From Orobanche coerulescens (Eukaryota > Streptophyta > Magnoliopsida > Lamiales > Orobanchaceae), in assembly GCA_033398695.1 (NCBI GenBank), contig CM065814.1:83284358-83348357 (forward strand): a DNA stretch of 64,000 nt, read 5' to 3'. Positions 1-11,497 of the stretch are shown here, in pieces. The notes beneath the pieces are model-generated. The model saw only the letters and a program-made list of their open reading frames with translations. It did not search any database and had not been told where the DNA came from. The first letter of the stretch is position 1; each line of letters starts with the position of its first letter. A program made the position numbers and the translations under genes.

Positions 1-3000
1 GTCAGGAAAGAGGCCGTTTCATTAGGTCGGGGGATCTCAGGGTAACCGTTCAGTCCAGTCTGTTGCATTTGGCGGCAGAGTTTGTTTTAACTGCAACCAA
101 TATGAGCATTTGATGAAGGATTGCCCATTCCCTTTAGTTACTTGCTTTACTTACGGACAGACCGGGCACCGGGCCACTCATTGCGAGAGGGCTACCAGAG
201 TCGCCAGAGCTACGTATGCCACCAACGTTCATAAGGATCTTAGCGTCGATCAGAAGACTCCAGTCACTCAGGTTTCTCAGAGTTCGGGCAGCGGTAGGGA
301 TCGGGGTCAATCGGACCGCCAAGCTGCTTCTAGTTCGGGCTCAGTCCACCCTCGGTTGTATCATATGAGGCGCACGGAGGAGGCAAACGTTCCGGTGGCG
401 TCAGGTACCACTCAGATCCTTTCTTATCCTGTTTTGGTGCTTTTTGATTCGGGTGCTACCCACTCTTTTATTGCTTCGGATTGTGTGTGCCGTATTGGTA
501 TTGACTGCTTATTTGAGTGTGAACCGTTTGTAGTGGGTATGCCTAGTGGTGATCGTATGGTTGGGAATCGGGAGGTCAGGGATTGCCCAGTGAGGATCGG
601 GAGCCGGAATTAGCCCTCGAATCTCATTTTTGTAGACCTCAAGGGCGAGGATTTGATCCTCGGGGACGATTGGTTGGACCGCCACGGTGCCATCATGAAC
701 TATCGGACTCGTACTATCTCGATAGTGGATGAGGATGGCACGAAGCATACACTTGTCGGTTGTAAGCCGGGTAGATCGGGCAAGGTGATTAGTGCCTTGA
801 AGGCGATAAAACTTCTGAATCAGGGCTGTGTAGGCTACTGGTGTTACGCTTTGAAGGCGGAGGATGGTGAAATTGACATGTCGTCGATTCTAGTTGTGAA
901 TGAGTATCCTGGCGTTTTTTCGGATGACTTGCCGGGATTACCACCTCAGCGGGAAGTTGACTTCCCTATCGATCTAGAGCCGAATGTGGCCCCTATTTCT
1001 CGAGCGCCGTACCGTATGGCACCGTCGGAGATGTTAGAGTTGAAGAAACAGTTGGCAGAGTTGTTAGATAAAGGGTATATTCGACCGAGCGCATCGCCTT
1101 GTGCTTTTTGTTAAGAAGAAGGATAGATCGCTTCGTTTATGCATCGATTATCGAGAATTAAACAAGTTAACCATCAAAAACAAGTACCCTTTACCCAGGA
1201 TTGACGATTTGTTTGATCAGCTTCAGGGAGCGACAATCTTCTCGAATATTGATTTACGATCGGGCTACTACCAGTTGAGGATTCGGGACAGTGATATACC
1301 GAAAGCTGCCTTTCGGACGAGATATGGCCACTACGAGTTTGTGGTTATGCCTTTCGGGCTAACAAATGCCCCAGCAGTGTTCATGCAGTTAATGAACAAA
1401 GTTTTTATCGAGTATCTGGACAAATTTGTAGTCGTCTTTATCGACAACATCCTAATCTATTCTCGGAGTCGAGAGGAGCATGCTTTACATCTCCAGATTG
1501 TGTTGGACATTTTGAGAGTTGAGCAGTTATACGCGAAGTTCTCTAAATGTGAGTTTTGGCTCAAGGAAGTGATGTTCCTCGGGCATGTGATTTCAGCGGA
1601 GGGAGTTCGTGTAGATCCGCAGAAGATAGAGGCAGTGATGTCTTGGGAATCGCCGAGAAATGTGAAGGAAGTGAGAAGTTTTCTGGGCTCGCAGGCAATT
1701 ACCGTAGATTCGTCGAAGGATTTTCCAAAATCGCTAGACCACTCACCCAGTTACTTCAAAAGACTCAGAAGTTTGAGTGGACCGCAGACAGGCAGGACAT
1801 TTTTGATGAGTTGAAGAGACGGTTGACTACCGCACCCGTTCTAGCCTTACCCCAGGGGAACGAGGATTTTGTAGTTTATAGTGATGCTTCGGTCCTCGGA
1901 CTTGGATGTGTCTTGATGCAGAGAGATAGAGTCATTGCTTATGCGTCTCGTCAGTTGAAACCTTACGAACCAAACTACCCTACGCATGATTTAGAATTAG
2001 CAGCGGTCATCTTCGCTTTAAAAATCTGGAGGCATTATCTCTATGGGTCGTCGTGTAAGATTTACACGGACCACAAGAGTTTGAAATATATCTTCATTCA
2101 AAAGGAGTTGAATATGAGACAGCGTAGATGGTTAGAGTTAATTAAAAATTATGACCTCGAAATTCTTTACCATCCGGGTAAGGCTAATGTAGTGGCAGAT
2201 GCGTTGAGTCGTAAGCCGATGGCCCTACAGATGTTAGAGGTACTCACACCTCAGAGCAGAATCCAGCGAGATTTAATTTGTCAGGATATCGAGGTTTGGG
2301 TTCAGAGGGTCCAGGCCAGTTATGTGCGTTAGATCACTTCATCCTTGGTTGACGATATCAAGGTGAGGCAATATGATGATCCACTTTTAGTCCAGTTGAG
2401 AGAGGACGTGAAGAAGGGGAAAGCCCCTGGATTTGTGGTTCAGGATGATGGAGTTTTGAGATTTCGCGGCAGATTATGTGTACCGGGTGATATTGACTTG
2501 AGACAGAAGATCTTGAGTGAAGCTCATACCACACCTTACTCCATACATCCTGGTACGAGCAAAATGTATAAGGATATGAGGAGTAACTACTGGTGGAGCA
2601 ATTTAAAGACGGACGTTAGTGAATTTGTGGCGAAATGTTTGACCTGTCAGCAGGTTAAGATTGAGCATCAGCGGCCCGCGGGGTTGTTGCGACCACTTCC
2701 CATTTCGGAGTGGAAGTGGGAAGACATTTCTATGGATTTCATCACTGCTATGCCCAGGACCCGGACTAGAATGAACATGATTTGGGTTATTGTCGATCGA
2801 CTAACCAAATCAGCTCATTTTCTGGGTATTAAGGATACTTGGGGGCCGGAGAGGCTAGCATGAGTGTTTATTGCAGGGATCGTGAGGTTACATGGGACTC
2901 CTATGAGTATTATTTCGGATCGAGATGGCCGGTTTGTATCACATTTCTGGCAGGCTGTTCACCGGGCTTTGGGGACTGAGTTAAGATTTAGTACATCCTA

Positions 3001-3591
3001 CCACCCTCAGACGGACAGGCAGTCGGAACGGACGATTCAGATGCTGGAGGATATGTTGAGAGCCTGTGCTTTAGACTGGAAGGATGATTGGGAGTCACAC
3101 TTTTCATTGATCGAGTACACGTACAACAATAGTTGGCACGCCTCGATCAAAATGGCACCATTTGAGGCATTGTATGGGAGGAGGTGCAGATCACTGTTGT
3201 GTTGGGATGAAGCGTCCGAGTTTGTCGGTACCGAACCAGATATGGTGGTTAAAACGAGAGAGAAGATTGCTTTGATTCGTGATAGATTGTTGACAGCCCA
3301 GAGTCGACAGAAGTCTTATACCGACACGCGCCGCCGGCCGTTGGAGTTTGAGGTGGGAGACCATGTGTTGCTTAAGGTGTCGGCGACACGGGGAGTTTAC
3401 CGCTTCGGTCGGAAGGGTAAACTTAGTCCGAGATATATTGGACCGTTCGAGATTTTGGAGAGAGTTGGAGAGCTCGCATATCGGTTAGGCTTACCGCCAT
3501 CCTTGAGTCACGTGCATAACGTGTTTCATGTTTCCCATCTTAGGAGGTACGTACCGGATCCTAGCCATATTATTGATTTTGGAGAGATTGA
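1..3591 (+). pseudogene. gypsy gag-pol remnant (zinc knuckle, protease, RT, RNase H, integrase)
   Basis: Two CCHC knuckles lie near the left edge: one intact (C-F-N-C...H...C, about 77-120) and one at about 140-185 in which the second Cys is Tyr (CFTYGQTGH). The protease carries FDSGATHS (about 443-466). RT spans about 980-1750, with the motif expected as FIDDILIY reading FIDNILIY (about 1437-1460), so the second catalytic Asp is Asn. RNase H follows at about 1860-2230. Integrase has the H/H and CLTC zinc-binding residues (about 2540-2650), the acidic residues in MDFI, SDRDG and QSERT, and a GPFEILERV (GPY/F) segment near 3440. Breaks: stop TAG at 611-613, frame changes near 1100 and 1715, stops near 2330 and 2862, then the insertion after 3591. 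It encodes no complete protein. Confidence 0.9.
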
Positions 3592-4530
3592 TGTTGCTGC
3601 CCGAAATATTATCCGGAGATGAATATTGCTGGAATGGACGGACAGCAAACAAGGTTGCGGGAGCACTTTCCGTGGGGGTGTAAATAATACAAGATTTGTC
3701 GGGTTTGTTAGGCCTGGGCTTGAATGCTCTCGCGAGATTTTATTAATAAAAATATTTGTGGATACAAGTACTAAGGTAAGAATCTAAATACAATGAGTGT
3801 AAAAGATCCTATTTATCTAACTCTTGAGCGAAGCTTTGGTGTTCTTGCTCTCTGCCGATCGTCTTCTGTGTGTGAGAGGCTGAGAGAGAAGATAGAACCA
3901 AGAAATAGCTGTTGCCAAGAGTGAGAAAGACAAGTTGTGAGTTGAGCTTGTTCAGAAGCAGCCCCCTTTCCAAGTGCAGGCAGCCTTCTATTTATAGGGG
4001 CTGAGATTCCCTGTTTACTGGCGGGCGATCGCCTTTCGTGTAATATAATAAAGGGGCGATCATCTTTATGTCACATGGGCTGTCTGCCTAAAGTCCGCGG
4101 CTACTGCTGGCAGGCGGCTGTGCGGTCCAATGAGGAGCCAGTACGCGTCCTGAGTTGCTGTAACGGGCGGTCCCACCATACTACTTTCGGCGGGTCTGTC
4201 GGCTGGTGGAAAGATGCTGACAGGCTGTGGTCAACGATCCATGAAATGCAGATCTTGTCTCGGAACTGCACGTGGGTCTGTGCCGAGCTTCGGCCTTTGC
4301 CGACTGGACGATCGATGGCTTTGCGTGGCCTGAGGCGATCGTCATTCGGTCGATCACCAGGGGTCGATCGCCAAGTACCGAGAGACGATCACCTTGTATG
4401 TCAATCGCTCGGCACTGGGACTTGTCCTGGGACCTTCGGTCGGCCGATCTACCTGGGCTGCTGGACTCTGGCTCGGTCGCCCGGTCTCTGAGGCGATCTC
4501 CTGTTGAGACGAATAATTCTCGATACAACA
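3592..4530 (-). repeat. 3' LTR of the TR-GAG element
   Basis: 939 bp, paired with 6758-7692. In the element's sense it begins TGTTGTATCGAG and ends GGGCAGCAACA. It is rich in GCGATCG words. The boundary is set by the TSD ATTGA at 3587-3591. Confidence 0.9.
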
Positions 4531-4545
4531 ATTGCCCCCCAGCTT
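4531..4545 (-). other. Polypurine tract of the TR-GAG element
   Basis: Directly inside the left LTR the minus strand reads GCTGGGGGGCAAT, a G-run purine tract where the 3' LTR should begin. This fixes the element as minus strand. Confidence 0.7.
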
Positions 4546-4839
4546 GCTCCGATGTTGAAGACATCTGGTTCTTGCTGGCGATCGTGTAGGATAAAGACGG
4601 GCAACCATGTAGGACTTCGGTTTTAGACTTGGGCGATCTTGTCGATTGGCTAGCTATCTTCGGCCTTGTACCTGCAAAAAACAAAAATGGCCGATCCCTC
4701 GTAGAAACTTGATTGTTTCGTTGCTGAGGAACCGTGCACAGTTGCGGAGTTCGATGGACCAACTCCATGATCGTGTCTTATGCGCGAACGACATTGACTG
4801 TCTCGTGACTCATTTTATTGTGAGGGTCCTCTGTTAGGT

Positions 4840-5310
4840 TGCGCCTCGCCTCGTATTTAAACGAAGGGCGTGCGGTCTTGGTCTAGAGGAGTCCTTGCGC
4901 GGGGCATCGTCGGATTAATCAACTCCACTTCCGCGGCTTGTAGGCTCTGCTTCCACCTCGGCCCGCCATGAAGATGGAAAACCTCGACGGTGTACGTTGA
5001 GATGGGGGTAGTGACGCGTTGCATTGTCCGGGTCCATCATGTTAGATGATAAACCTTTGAGGGCGGGCGATCGTGTCCACTGATTAGTTTTGGAGGGCCC
5101 TCAGACTACGCCGGCCTCGTATTTAAACGAAGGGCAGGCGATCTTGGCCCAAAGGGACCTTGCAGTCGGTTCCATCGACTACCAGGACCATGGATGCACT
5201 CTTCCACCTCGGATCGTCATGTTAGATGCCGACCTTCGACGGTGTACGTTGTGCGGTGGAGGCGATCTTGTGCCGTAGTCCACCATGTTAAATGATGAAC
5301 TGTGGATGGC
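4840..5310 (-). repeat. Degenerate direct repeats in the TR-GAG interior
   Basis: Two copies of a word reading CCTCGTATTTAAACGAAGGG occur about 265 bp apart (near 4850 and 5115). Nearby are three or four copies of CATGTTAGATG and two of CGACGGTGTACGTTG. The stretch looks like a partly decayed tandem duplication of about 260 bp between gag and the purine tract. No coding function is seen. Confidence 0.6.
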
Positions 5311-5400
5311 GGACGAGTCCTCCGGTTTCGGTGATGTCGCTTGATAACGGCGATCAGGCTGGAAGACTGGTGGTCGTCGCTCGGCTGCCGATCGCGTTGT

Positions 5401-6441
5401 TCACAGGTTGTGAAGTAACCTTTGCCTGGCCAGAAAGTCTGCGGCTTTGGCGCGGAAGATCGCGTAGGTCGGGGGGAGGTCCCTCGTTAGATGCCTGAAC
5501 ATAGGCGAAAGGCCATGGAATCCCCCTAGGACTGAGTAGAGGGCGATCTCATCGCTTATGGGCTCGCCGTTTAGGATGATCTCGTCTACCCGGTTGATGT
5601 AGTCCGAGTCATACTCTTCTTCCCCTTGTCTGATTTGCATCATGCGATGGGGACCTTCTGGTCGAGCGACCTTGGTGGCGAAGTACGCTGTGAAGTTGTT
5701 CGCCAGTTGATCAAAGGAACTGATGGATCGTGGTGGCAATGAGACGTACCACCTATGGGCCAGGTCGCCCAGTGTTAGCGGGAACATTCGGCATCTGGTC
5801 GCGTCTGATGCCCCACACCCGGTCATGTAGATCCGTAACTTGCTTAGGTGAGTCTCGGGATCCGACCTCCCCTCGTATAGAGGTGTTTTGGGAGGAGCGA
5901 TCCTGCGCTGCACAGGAGCGAGTTCGATGTGGATCGCGAGTGGATCGCTCGGCCCGGCAATCGTGCTACTGGCGCGTGCCCCAGATTCCAGGATCGCCTT
6001 CATGTCGTCGAGCTGGCGCTGCATCGCGGCCATCGCTGCAGCTTGGTCGCTCGTAGATCGGCTTTTAGAGCGGGAGCCGAGGCGATCGTGTACTGATCTC
6101 CTGAATCCGCTCCCGCCGACCTTGGCTCTTTGGCGAGGTGGAGCCAGACGGCTGGTCTGCCTTCTGGGAGTCGGATACACTGAACTCCTGGTGACGGACT
6201 CGGGCTCCGTCGTCTCGTGGCTTGGGCCGGACTGCCCCGGTCGCCAGGATGGGTCACTGCCTAGGCGGCTGAAAACAGAGGTGCCCCGGCTGGCGAGCGC
6301 CTCTTCCTGCGAATGGGAGCCTCTGGGCGATCGCTTGGCCAATAGCCCCTTGAACTTCCGTTTTCTCACGCGGCGGATGGCCGAGGGGGTTATAGCGGGC
6401 GGCGCGTTGAAAGCTCTCCGTCACTCCTGTAGGATGGCCAT
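5401..6441 (-). pseudogene. Retrotransposon gag protein, N-terminus interrupted
   Basis: The open frame from about 6420 to 5401 has a Retrotrans_gag-type capsid region. It starts with YEGRSDPETHLSKLRIYM and includes HRWYVSLPPRSISSFDQL and later RQGEEEYDSDYINRVDEI. That pattern is typical of gag in plant Tat/Athila-type gypsy elements, where it forms the particle shell. No zinc knuckle or protease follows. The first in-frame ATG (6441) is separated from the long frame by a TGA at 6423-6421, so either a downstream start is used or gag is broken. The N-terminal half is Arg/Ser rich and looks disordered. I am confident of the family, less so of the start. Confidence 0.75.
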
Positions 6442-6737
6442 GGCCTCTTCGATCTATTCCGCGGTTTGGAACTGATTGAGCGAGAGGCTTGGGCCGTCCC
6501 TCGGGGGCGGGATCGAGAATCTCGGACCGCGGAGGCTACCCTCCGCCATCGGCTATGGCTCAGACTGAGACGGAAAGAGGCGTCTGGCGGATCGACTAGT
6601 GGTTTTCTTCGATGCGGAGGCAGAAGTCATGATTCTGAAGGCTTTTCTCTGAAGAACAGTGAGTGTTTCTTCAGGTATATGCCCCGGAGAACAGTGAGTG
6701 TTCTTCGAGACGGTAGGAATAAAAATTGAGGGTAGAT

Positions 6738-6757
6738 CCCCTTCTTCTAGCGCCAAT
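6738..6757 (-). other. Primer-binding site of the TR-GAG element
   Basis: Immediately inside the right LTR the minus strand reads ATTGGCGCTAGAAGAAGGG. The word TTGGCGC next to the 5' LTR is familiar from plant Tat-type gypsy elements and differs from the usual initiator-Met tRNA site. Which tRNA primes it I cannot say. Confidence 0.6.
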
Positions 6758-7692
6758 TGTTATTGCCCGAAATATTATCCGAAGATGAATATTGTTGGAA
6801 TGGATGGACAACAGCAAATTGCGAGAGCACTTTCCGTGGGGGTGTAAATAACACAAGATTTGTCGGGTTTGTTAGGCCCGGGCTTGAATGCTCTCGCAAG
6901 ATGTTATTAATACAAATATTCGTGGATACAAGTACTAATGTAAGAATCTAAATACAATGAGTGTAAAAGATCCTATTTATCTAACTCTTGAGCGAAGCTT
7001 TGGTGTTCTTGCTCTCTGCCGATCTTCTGTGTGAGAGAGGCTGAGAGAGAAGATAGAACCGAGAAATAGCTGTTGCCAAGAGTGAGAAAGCCAAGTTGTG
7101 AGTTGAGCTTGTTCAGAAGCAGCCCCTTTTCCAAGTGCAGGCAGCCTTCTATTTATAGGGGCTGAGATGCCCTGTTTACTGGCGGGCGATCGCCTTTCGT
7201 GCAATATAATAAAGGGGCGATCGTATTTATGTCACATGGGCTGTCTGCCTAAAGTCATGTTCTTCCGTGGCGGTAAGGTCATGCGGATCGATGAGGAGCC
7301 GGCCACGCGTCTGAGTTCTTTGTCACAGGTGGTCCCACCATACTACTTTCGGCGGGTCTGTCGGCTGGTGGAAAGATGCTGACAGGCTGTGGTCAATGAT
7401 CCATGAAATGCAGATCTTGTCTCGGAACTGCACGTGGGTCTGTGCCGAGCTTCGGCCTTTGCCGACTAGACGATCGATGGCTTCGCGTGGCCTGAGGCGA
7501 TCGTCATTCGGTCGATCACCAGGGGTCGATCGCCAAGTACCGATAGACGATCGCCTTGGATGTCGATTGCTCGGCACCGGGACTTGTCCTGGGACCTTCG
7601 GTCGGCCGATCTGCCTGGGCTGCTGGACTCTGGCTCGGTCGCCCGGTCTCTGAGGCGATCGCCTGTTGAGACGAATAATTCTCGATACAACA
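6758..7692 (-). repeat. 5' LTR of the TR-GAG element
   Basis: 935 bp, paired with 3592-4530; it ends at the TSD ATTGA (7693-7697). It holds the same run of GCGATCGC-like palindromes (7185-7215, 7470-7550, 7650-7670). Confidence 0.9.
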
Positions 7693-7881
7693 ATTGAGTT
7701 GGGACCCGACATTACCATCGAAGAGAGTCCGATTCAGATTTTAGAGCGTCGGGTGAAACAACTTAGGCATAAGACTATTCCGTTGGTTAAGGTGCAGTGG
7801 TCGAGACATTGGTCCGAGGAAACCACATGGGAGACGGAAGACGATAGGAAGTCGAGATACCCCAAGTTATTCATGTTGTAA
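7693..7881 (+). pseudogene. C-terminal tail of the gypsy pol (chromodomain-like)
   Basis: This continues the integrase interrupted at 3591. It reads ERRVKQLRHKTIPLVKVQW and then HWSEETTWE, the conserved tail of chromovirus integrases that resembles a chromodomain and is thought to guide integration to chromatin. A stop follows at 7879-7881. The polypurine tract (TTTAGGGGGAGAGAA) at about 7902-7916 leads straight into the 3' LTR. Confidence 0.85.
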
Positions 7882-8436
7882 GTTTCGGGACGAAACTTAT
7901 TTTTAGGGGGAGAGAATGTAATATCCGTACTTTCTATTTTTGGTCATTTCTATTTTTGATGTATGTTCATTTCAGACGACTCGCTTGTTACTGTGTTGGG
8001 ATTCTGGATCTACTTTGTCCTTGGAGTTTCTCCATTTGGACGAGTTTCAGATATGTTTTTACGTAATTTCATTTTGAGTTATGCTTTGTTGCATGTGCGT
8101 TCGTTTCTCGAAAAACTAATTCGATTTCGTTGTTTCTTAGTTTCCATAAGTTCGTATGGCTGAGTTGCTCGTGTTGTGAGTTTTAGATCATTAACCCGAC
8201 GTTGTATCATGAATTCCGGATGTTTGGGGTCATTTTTGTAAATTCCGATTTATCTTGGGCATTGCTGTTGTTATTCGTTTATTTTGACCTCCGGACGATC
8301 GGGGCCATGTGTCGATTATGGTAACCTTCCCATCAGTAGGAAATCTTCGTATACTCGTTAGTATACCTTTGTACTCTATGTTTGTTTGTCGCTGAGCCTC
8401 ATTTTTCTCACAAATGCTGTCTGTAGCAGGTTACAG

Positions 8437-8742
8437 CCGTAAGCCCTGGTGTTACGGCCATAATGTTCGAGAGTTACGGCCGTAAGTCCTTCACCGTACG
8501 GCCGTAAGCCATCTTCGTTTTTCTTCATACTTGGGACTCCAGTAGCAGCTTACGGGCGTATAATGTACCAATTACGACCGTAAGAAATGTTACGGCCGTA
8601 GCCCTTAGATCATACGGCTATAGTGAGCTTCATCGGTTTTGCCCAGACCTGTCCATAGAGCCTGTTACGGCCGTAAATGCATGTACTTACGGCCGTAATA
8701 TCCACAAGTTACGGCCGTATGGATGGGGTGTTACGGCCGTAA
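8437..8742 (+). repeat. Cluster of TTACGGCCGTAA palindromes in the LTR
   Basis: About ten exact or near copies of the 12-base perfect palindrome TTACGGCCGTAA (variants TTACAGCCGTAA, TTACGACCGTAA, TTACGGGCGTAT) lie in roughly 300 bp, with irregular spacing of about 15-60 bp. The same cluster occurs at the equivalent place in the second LTR (33843-34165). Confidence 0.9.
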
Positions 8743-9380
8743 CACCAATAAGTTTATAAACTGGCAGGAGTCGTTTTTTTCTGTCATTTCCTCATTCCTC
8801 TTCTCTTCTTCGCATCGGGGCGACTTCCAAGTCAAGGGTTCGCCAGATTTTCATCCAAATTCCGTTTGGGAAGTATAACTTAGCATCATATCATCACCAC
8901 AACACCAAATCATCTATTGTTCGGCTTCGAATCAAGGTAAGATCTCCTATAACCCTAGTATAATTTTAGGGAGGGTTTGGTGGTGATCTTGTATTTTAAT
9001 CCAATTTAACCAATGTTGTTGTTAGATTTCGATAGTATACTCTTGATCCTTGGTTCCCTTGTTATTGGATCGGATAAAATCCCGTTATTACACCATTGAC
9101 CAATTTCAACTCCCTATGCACTCTTGATGTTCGATGAATTGTCCCAACGGGTAGAACTAGGATGAATTCCTTCGTATTCTTAATGTTGAGATTGGTTGTA
9201 TATCATTCTTGTGTTAGGGACGAATTTGTGAAGATTGTTCGGACCGAAACCTTTTCTTTCGCCGTTTCCTTCACTTCATTTTATTCAAGGCAAGTACATG
9301 TATTACATTCCGTTATGTGTATTATGGTTTCGATATGAATGATGAATCTTGATATTTTGTATTTGTGAGTTATTTTGTTC

Positions 9381-9593
9381 CTTCCACCCGTAGCGTTCGA
9401 CAGAACGTCTGGGGGTCGATACTAAGGGGTACGGCCGCGGAAGTGGACTTGGGGTCCGTGTGTGGTTGAACTTCCACCCGGAGCATTCGACGGGGCGTCT
9501 GGGGGTCGATATTAAGGGGTACGGCTGCGGAAGTGGTTTCCCACCCGTAGCGTTCGACGGAGCGTCTGGGGGTCGATACTAAGGGGTACGGCC
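9381..9593 (+). repeat. Three-copy minisatellite in the LTR
   Basis: Three copies of a unit beginning TTCCACCCGTAGCGTTCGAC and containing CGTCTGGGGGTCGATA and AAGGGGTACGG start near 9382, 9471 and 9540. The units are about 70-90 bp and some 85-90 per cent alike by eye. Confidence 0.85.
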
Positions 9594-10162
9594 ATGGGTT
9601 ACCGGTTATGAGTGGTTACGATATTGCGATGACTTCTTAAACTATTGAATGCCAATGTGATATTCCGGAATATGGCCTTTCAAATGTTTTCTTAATGAGA
9701 TGATTGTATAAATCGTATCTGTATATAATGTAGTTTAATTTTTTACTTGCACTAGCTATTCGAATGCTAACCCCTTAAAGGGGGGAAATGCGTCTTATGC
9801 ATTTTAGGTACTGGTCGAGCTGAGGAGCTAGCACGGAACGCGCACGCAAAGGATGGTCTGGCATGATGATGGGGCTCGAGTCTATATTTTTATGTTTGGT
9901 CTTTGTATCTATTTTGGGTATTGAAGTTAGACTGAGTGTTTTATAAATTGGTTAAAGTCCCCTGTGTGGGCAATGGATTCATGTGGAGCTACACTCTTCA
10001 ATACTTGATTAAAATGTTTTGGCCGAGGCCACGACCCTATTTTACTATGATGATTGTGTCTTTTGGGTCTTCATATTCGGTTGGTGTGTTACGTGTTAGC
10101 TTGGTAGACCTCATGAAGGATCTACGGCGTGTAATGTCCTATTTGTGATATGGGGTGTTACA

Positions 10163-11460
10163 ACACCTGTGCAAGAAAATGAACCTAACCTTCTGAAACA
10201 CAAGTACAACCACCTCGTAGATCTAGTAGGGTGTCTCAATTACATGAGAGGTATAGTTTTATGCACTTGGAGGAACTGGGTTTCTACGAGGTTCCAGGTG
10301 ATAACCAAAAGACCTACCCGCGACAAATGACCTAGCAATGGTAGATGTAGACTCCATGAAATAGACTGTAGCAGTCTTCGTGTAGTTGGGACCTTCGTTT
10401 TGACGAGGCAGTCAAAGAGTTTGACTTCGTGCAAAATAAAGAGGAACCTTGTGTATACAAAAAGGTTAGTGGGAGCAAGTTCACATTCTTAGTACTATTT
10501 GTAGATGACATTCTACTAATAGGAAATGATGTGGGAATGCTCAGTTCTGTGAAAGTTTGGCTTTCAAGTAATTTCTCCACGAAAGACTTGGGAGAATAAA
10601 CCTATATTCTTGGGATTCGACTCTACTGGGATAGAGCGAAGAGAATGATAGGTCTTTTCCAAGCCCTCTATATAGATAAAATCTTAAAGCGATTTAAGAT
10701 GGATTATTCTAAAAGAGGGTTCCTATCGATGCGACATGGAATAAAACTCACCTTGGTGATGTATCCTCAAAGTGAGGAACAATGAAAGGAAATGAGTAAT
10801 ATACCATATGCTTCATCCGTGGGTAGCCTTATGTATGTTATGTTGTGTACGAGACCTGACATTGCGCATGCTGTTAGCGTGGTAAGTAGGTTTCAGGCAA
10901 ACCCAGGTAGGGATCATTGGAATGCCGTAAAGAACGTTCTCAAGTACTTGAGAAGGACTAGAGATATGGTTCTTATGTATGGCGGTGGAGAACTGAATGT
11001 AATGGGATTCACTGATTCGGACTTCCAAGGACAGAAAGACGATTTGTTGTATACTTCTGGCTATATGTATTTACTCTTAATGGAGGAGCAGTATCTTGGC
11101 ATAATTCCAAGTATAGCGCGACTGCTGGTTCCACCTGTTAGGCTGAGTATAAAGCGGCCCCGGAGGCATCCAAAGGAAGGGTAAAGAAGTTACTGGGTAA
11201 ACTTCACGTGACACCATATGCTACGCTGCCTGTTTTCATTTTTATACGATAACAATAGAGTGGTAGCACAGGCCTAGAAGCTCAGGTTTCATAACAATAC
11301 AAAACATATTGAGAGAGAGTATCATCTAATGAAAGAATTTGTTCGCAAAGGGATACATTGTGCTGCATAGAGTAGAGTCAGCCGACTACGTCGCTGATCC
11401 ACTGACCAAGCCACTTTCTCAGATTAGCTTGGAGCGTCATCTGGAGAACATGGGTATTAG
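10163..11460 (+). pseudogene. copia RT/RNase H remnant
   Basis: Readable pieces include the catalytic box FVDDILLIGND (about 10498-10530, both Asp present), LYIDKILKRFKM, SNIPYASSVGSLMYVML and GFTDSDFQG (RNase H, first Asp). In-frame stops occur near 10600 and 10785, and the RNase H end is shifted in frame after about 11165. No complete product is possible. The first half of RT is absent. Confidence 0.85.
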
Positions 11461-11497
11461 ATACCATAATGTGTGGCATTTAGTGCAAGTGGGAAAT

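Larger units (their letters stand above)
3592..7692 (-). mobile_element. Non-autonomous LTR retrotransposon with gag only (TR-GAG type), inserted in the gypsy pol
   Basis: Two direct LTRs (3592-4530 and 6758-7692) start TG and end CA and flank a 2.2-kb interior. The 5-bp TSD ATTGA is read at 3587-3591 and 7693-7697, and removing the element brings the two gypsy pol pieces back into register. Orientation is minus: next to the right LTR is a primer-binding-like site reading TTGGCGCTAGAAGAAGGG, and next to the left LTR is a purine tract reading GCTGGGGGGCAAT. The only coding trace is a gag-like ORF. No protease, RT or integrase is seen, so it would depend on a partner element for mobility. The LTRs are clearly alike by eye, with scattered changes and one divergent block (about 4095-4165 against 7255-7330). 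Confidence 0.9.
1..10162 (+). mobile_element. Ty3/gypsy retrotransposon (Tekay-like chromovirus), 5' end outside window
   Basis: The sequence shows, in order on the + strand, gag zinc knuckles, aspartic protease, reverse transcriptase, RNase H, integrase, a chromodomain-like tail, a polypurine tract and a 2.2-kb LTR. This protease-RT-RNase H-integrase order defines Ty3/gypsy, and the tail after the integrase together with the long LTR starting TGTAATA fits the Tekay/Del chromovirus group. The 5' LTR and most of gag lie left of the window, so no TSD can be read. The element is dead: the pol frame is broken several times and a second retroelement (3592-7692) is inserted near the pol end. The lineage name is an inference from domain order and LTR ends; the superfamily is certain. 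Confidence 0.9.
7917..10162 (+). repeat. 3' LTR of the Tekay-like gypsy element
   Basis: It starts TGTAATATCCG right after the polypurine tract and ends GGGGTGTTACA. The length is 2246 bp. Its ends and internal layout match the solo LTR at 22163-34378 (palindrome cluster near the start, minisatellite towards the end, GGTGTTACA terminus), but most of the sequence has diverged, so the two are related subfamilies rather than one family. Confidence 0.85.

Noticed and set aside
4075..4491. Open frames of 100-195 codons on both strands inside the TR-GAG LTRs
   Set aside because: They lie in LTR sequence, occur in both LTR copies only because the LTRs are repeats, and show no family resemblance.
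5730..6475. Plus-strand open frames opposite gag
   Set aside because: Shadows of the minus-strand gag frame in GC-rich DNA.
3592..7692. GCGATCGC words as a sign of cyanobacterial (HIP1-rich) DNA
   Set aside because: The words are confined to a plant LTR element with TSD and gag; no cyanobacterial gene is present.
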